From Tubiluchus corallicola (lineage: Eukaryota > Priapulida > Priapulimorpha > Priapulimorphida > Tubiluchidae): a DNA stretch of 64,000 bases. Shown piece by piece: positions 61,284 to 64,000 of this stretch. The number at the start of each line of letters is the position of its first letter. The first letter of the stretch is position 1. The notes under the pieces were generated by a model that saw only the letters and a list, made by a program, of their open reading frames with translations, did not search any database and had not been told where the DNA came from. Position numbers and translations under genes: made by a program. Location: contig JAQGDQ010002395.1 in the NCBI GenBank assembly GCA_030141605.1, forward strand, positions 53,056 through 117,055. Direction: 5' to 3'.

Positions 61284-63762
61284 CTAATTGAGAATAGGCC
61301 ACTGTTCATCATTCACCCATTTCCAAGTACTTGAGAAATTCCAGCCTACAAAGACTACTCTATCCTTTTCAGTATCTTTGTACTGGCTGCTCTCTTTTTT
61401 CAAATACCTGCCACTACTAACTCCAATTCCTGCCACAGTAAGATGATTATCAATTTCCTGCGTGCCTGAGCTTTCCTCATCCCAATAATTATTAATATCA
61501 AGAAGAACGTTACCACTTTCTCCTACCAAGCCACCAAGACCTAGATATTGAAATACATTGTTCGTCTCTCCGGTGGCATAACAGTTCTCAATTATGACTC
61601 TTTCTTTAGTAGTACAACTTCCTATTAGTCCACCATAAGTGTTCCCTCCGCTACTACCTTTAGCATCTCCTGTGCTGTAAGAGTTGGTGACGGTACCTCC
61701 AAGGAATCCTATTAAGCCACCTAAGTGATTTGTGCCTTCTACATTTCCCGTAGCCTTACACTCATTAATTTTTAAAGCATTTTCATTTTCATTAAAATAT
61801 CCAAAAGATCCTGCTAATCCTCCGACATGACCGCTGATACCCTCTGCGGTAACATTTACTGATGCGGAACTTTTTGATATTTCAAAGAGATCAGTATCAG
61901 TAAATGCTCCATATCCTAATACCCCACCAGCGTTATTACCATTATTACTTCCACTACCTTTTGCCAGTATGGAGCCTCCTGTAATATGGCAGTTAACAAT
62001 TGTTGAATTGCTTCCATGCCCTACCAACCCAGCAACATTCGAATTTCCAGTTATTCCATTGCCATCTATTTTTATAATTACATTTTTTATCTCAGCGTTC
62101 CGTATATATCCAAACAGGCCTACCCCTTTTGTATTCTCTCTATCTATAAACAAGTTCTCTATCACCTTGTCATCACCATCGAGAGAACCCTCGAATTTAT
62201 TATCATTATTACCGACAGGGTCAAAGCCTTCTGCAGGGAGAGCATCCGGGAGTGTGCCTCCTGTTTGGGAGGGGACTGGTAGGGATATATTATTTTTCAA
62301 AGTATAATGGCCGTTTAAGTTATATTGCATTCCTTGTAGATCCTGCCAACTCTTTATATTATACTGCTCTTTGGTAGTGTTGTAGCTAAAGGGAGAATAT
62401 TCTATGTTTAATTTAATGGTAATGTCGCCATCATCTATACTGTTCCAGCTACTGGCAATCATCTGGCTCCATTATAATAGCTTACAACAGTGAGAGATGG
62501 CTTAATGTATTCTACGATTACAAAATATTCCTGTTCATCACCGTTTCCTGCTGTCACAACATAGGTTACCTCGTGATTGAAATCTGGAGTCGCCCCATCT
62601 TTTGTGCTTACAGTTGCATCATCTGATACTGTTATCTCAGGGTTCAATGAGGCTAAATTAATGCCAAAAGGATTTTTCGCTGTAATTGTATAGTTGCCCG
62701 GTGAAATCTCTCCCGCCACATCATCATTTAATCCTGGATTATCGTCTTTCGTAAATACAAATTTTGTAATCTCATTTTCTGTATTTCGCCCTACATTAAC
62801 CTTTACGTTATAAGTCCGTTTGTCATTATTTTCCGCCGTTACTGTGTAGGATATCTTATTCTCTGAATTTACACCAAAGTTTATACGCGTTCCACTAGCA
62901 GGATTAATCGTGGCCCCCCTCCGATATCTTTATTGTAGGAGTTAACTCGAGGTCTGTACCAAAAGGTACTTCAAGTGTGATATCCGGACCTGTAACATCT
63001 TCCGCAGATACATCATCATTTAATCCTGGATTATCTCCTTTCTTAAATACAAAGCTCTTAATTGCAGTTCCTTTTCTTTCTCCTACTTCAACTTTCACAT
63101 TGTAAGTCTGTTCGTCGCCATTTCCTGCTATTACAGTGTACGTAACAGGATTTGTAAAGCCGACCACTGTTACTTCACTTATTTGTGGTTCTATTCCTAT
63201 CTTTGCTTGAGCTTCATCAGGCAGCTCAAAAGTGGCTACTAACTTTGTTCTATCTGTACCGAAGGGAACGGTTAAATTGATATTATTCCCTGAAATATCT
63301 CCGGCATCTACATCTTCAGTTAATGATGCGTCTTCATTTTTGTCTGCCTTAAAAGCAAATTTAGTGATCTTGTTTTCTGTGTTTTTTTCTTTGTCAACTG
63401 TTACATAGTAAACCCGTTGGCTGTTATCTTCTGCTATTACAGTGTAGGGTTTATTATTTGTGAAGTCTCTTTCCACACCGCTTCTCGGGGATATAGTTGC
63501 TTTCTCCGAGATATCTATTGTTGGTTTTAATGAAGTGATTTTTGTTTTATAAGGTACTATTAGTCTAATGTTAGTGCCTACAATTTCTGTGGGCTCCACA
63601 TTATCAGTTAATTCACTATTGAGGTCGTGCTCAAAAACAAATTTTGTGATCGCTCTTTCACTGGAGGGGAGAGGAATCTCCTCTTTCTTGGCTGTCTCTT
63701 TGTTACACCCCAATAATGTAAAAATAGAGAGTAATAAATGAATAAAAATAAAGTGATTTCAT
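61284..63762 (-). pseudogene. Decayed paralogue of the giant repeat lipoprotein
   Basis: Reads on the minus strand from an ATG at 63762. Three lesions are visible. First, the start MKSL and the lipoprotein signal (FIFIHLLLSIFTLLGC) lie in different frames. Second, a run of six C at 62914-62919 holds one base too many; the frame ends in ISEGGHD where ISEGATINPASG is expected. Third, about 150 bases are missing near 62465, joining SYYNGAR to IASSWNS with a stop. What is left has about four DUF5018-like domains, part of the linker and a GLUG region (GGLIGFLGGTVTNSYSTG) ending WKWVNDEQWPILN. Gene order is the same as in one module of the 50745-55976 protein. Confidence 0.85.
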
Positions 63763-63887
63763 GTTTTAGAATGTTTAAAATGCAAAAATACTGAGAAAAC
63801 ATTTATAAGTGGCCACTCCTTTTACATATTTTATATCTTTTTATGTTTTATTGTTCTTTTCTATGTTTTATATCTCCTTTTAGCTGT

Positions 63888-64000
63888 TTTCTTTACATTC
63901 TTTTGTTTTGATGTAAGAGAGGCGAAGGATCAAGTTCTTTTTAAGTTCTTTTGTCATGACACAAAAGAACCCCAAGATCAAGCCTGTAAATTCTTTTGAT
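63888..64000. repeat. Dispersed hairpin repeats at the right edge
   Basis: Two diverged copies in tandem. The first is TTTACATTCTTTTGTTTTGAT. The second has perfect arms GTTCTTTTGT (63945-63954) and ACAAAAGAAC (63961-63970), then CCCCAAGATCAAGCCTGTAA. Same family as 11961-12360. It may continue past the window. Confidence 0.75.

Overview
The window is AT-rich DNA from a member of the Bacteroidota, most likely a marine or anaerobic Bacteroidales/Marinilabiliales-like organism. The phylum call rests on a SusC/SusD pair, a CarboxypepD_reg-fused TonB receptor, many lipoproteins with the phylum's simple lipobox, a Spt-type alpha-oxoamine synthase (sphingolipid synthesis), the gene order ribH-TPR-recF-DUF721 and zapB-like-zapA-rny, and promoters of the phylum's own TTTG / TAnnTTTG type. 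No rRNA, tRNA or CRISPR array was seen. The genus is not determinable by eye.

Layout. 1-7610: a frameshifted IS256-family copy at the left edge, then ribH and a TPR protein (minus), recF, a DUF721 protein and an eight-heme cytochrome with HEAT/TPR repeats (plus), then a complete IS256-family element with an 8-bp target duplication. 7695-9469: clpS-nfeD-floA (minus). 9880-12360: an outer-membrane barrel protein, an IS3-family remnant and a 122-bp tandem repeat. 12381-22278: pbpC with a thioester alpha-2-macroglobulin and a DUF4139 protein (minus), an envelope-defence group. 22279-23831: gene-poor. 23832-27490: serine palmitoyltransferase-like enzyme and an IS1634-like element flanked by a perfect 263-bp direct repeat. 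27491-35804: susD, susC and polA (minus). 36501-42992: two FtsX/MacB-type permeases and a LolA-like protein, then the division and RNA-decay cluster zapB-like-zapA-rny and a small barrel protein. 42987-47295: nucleoside phosphorylase, prohibitin-like protein, DUF4293 protein and a sulfatase. 47634-50548: a His-rich small membrane protein plus a TonB receptor, a candidate metal-uptake pair. 50745-55976: a giant repeat lipoprotein (DUF5018-like and GLUG repeats). 56149-60902: an IS110 scrap, a coiled-coil protein, and a tetraheme NapC/NrfH-SUMF1 fusion followed by a Tat-exported Gfo/Idh/MocA lipoprotein. 61136-64000: a 127-bp deletion derivative of the IS256 element, a decayed paralogue of the giant lipoprotein, and hairpin repeats.

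How the genes fit together. Most chromosomal genes are housekeeping (riboflavin, DNA repair and replication, division, RNA turnover, proteolysis) or envelope functions. The accessory theme is periplasmic and surface biology: multiheme cytochromes, lipoproteins, TonB receptors and a sulfatase. Mobile DNA has reshaped the window heavily. Four IS families are present at different stages of decay, with deletion derivatives and several dispersed repeat families. The most unusual items are the IS1634-like insertion with its very long target duplication, the cytochrome-SUMF1/Gfo-Idh pair, the broken paralogue of the giant lipoprotein, and a set of dispersed minus-strand coding relics. All assignments come from reading the sequence and from knowledge of the families; no database search was run.
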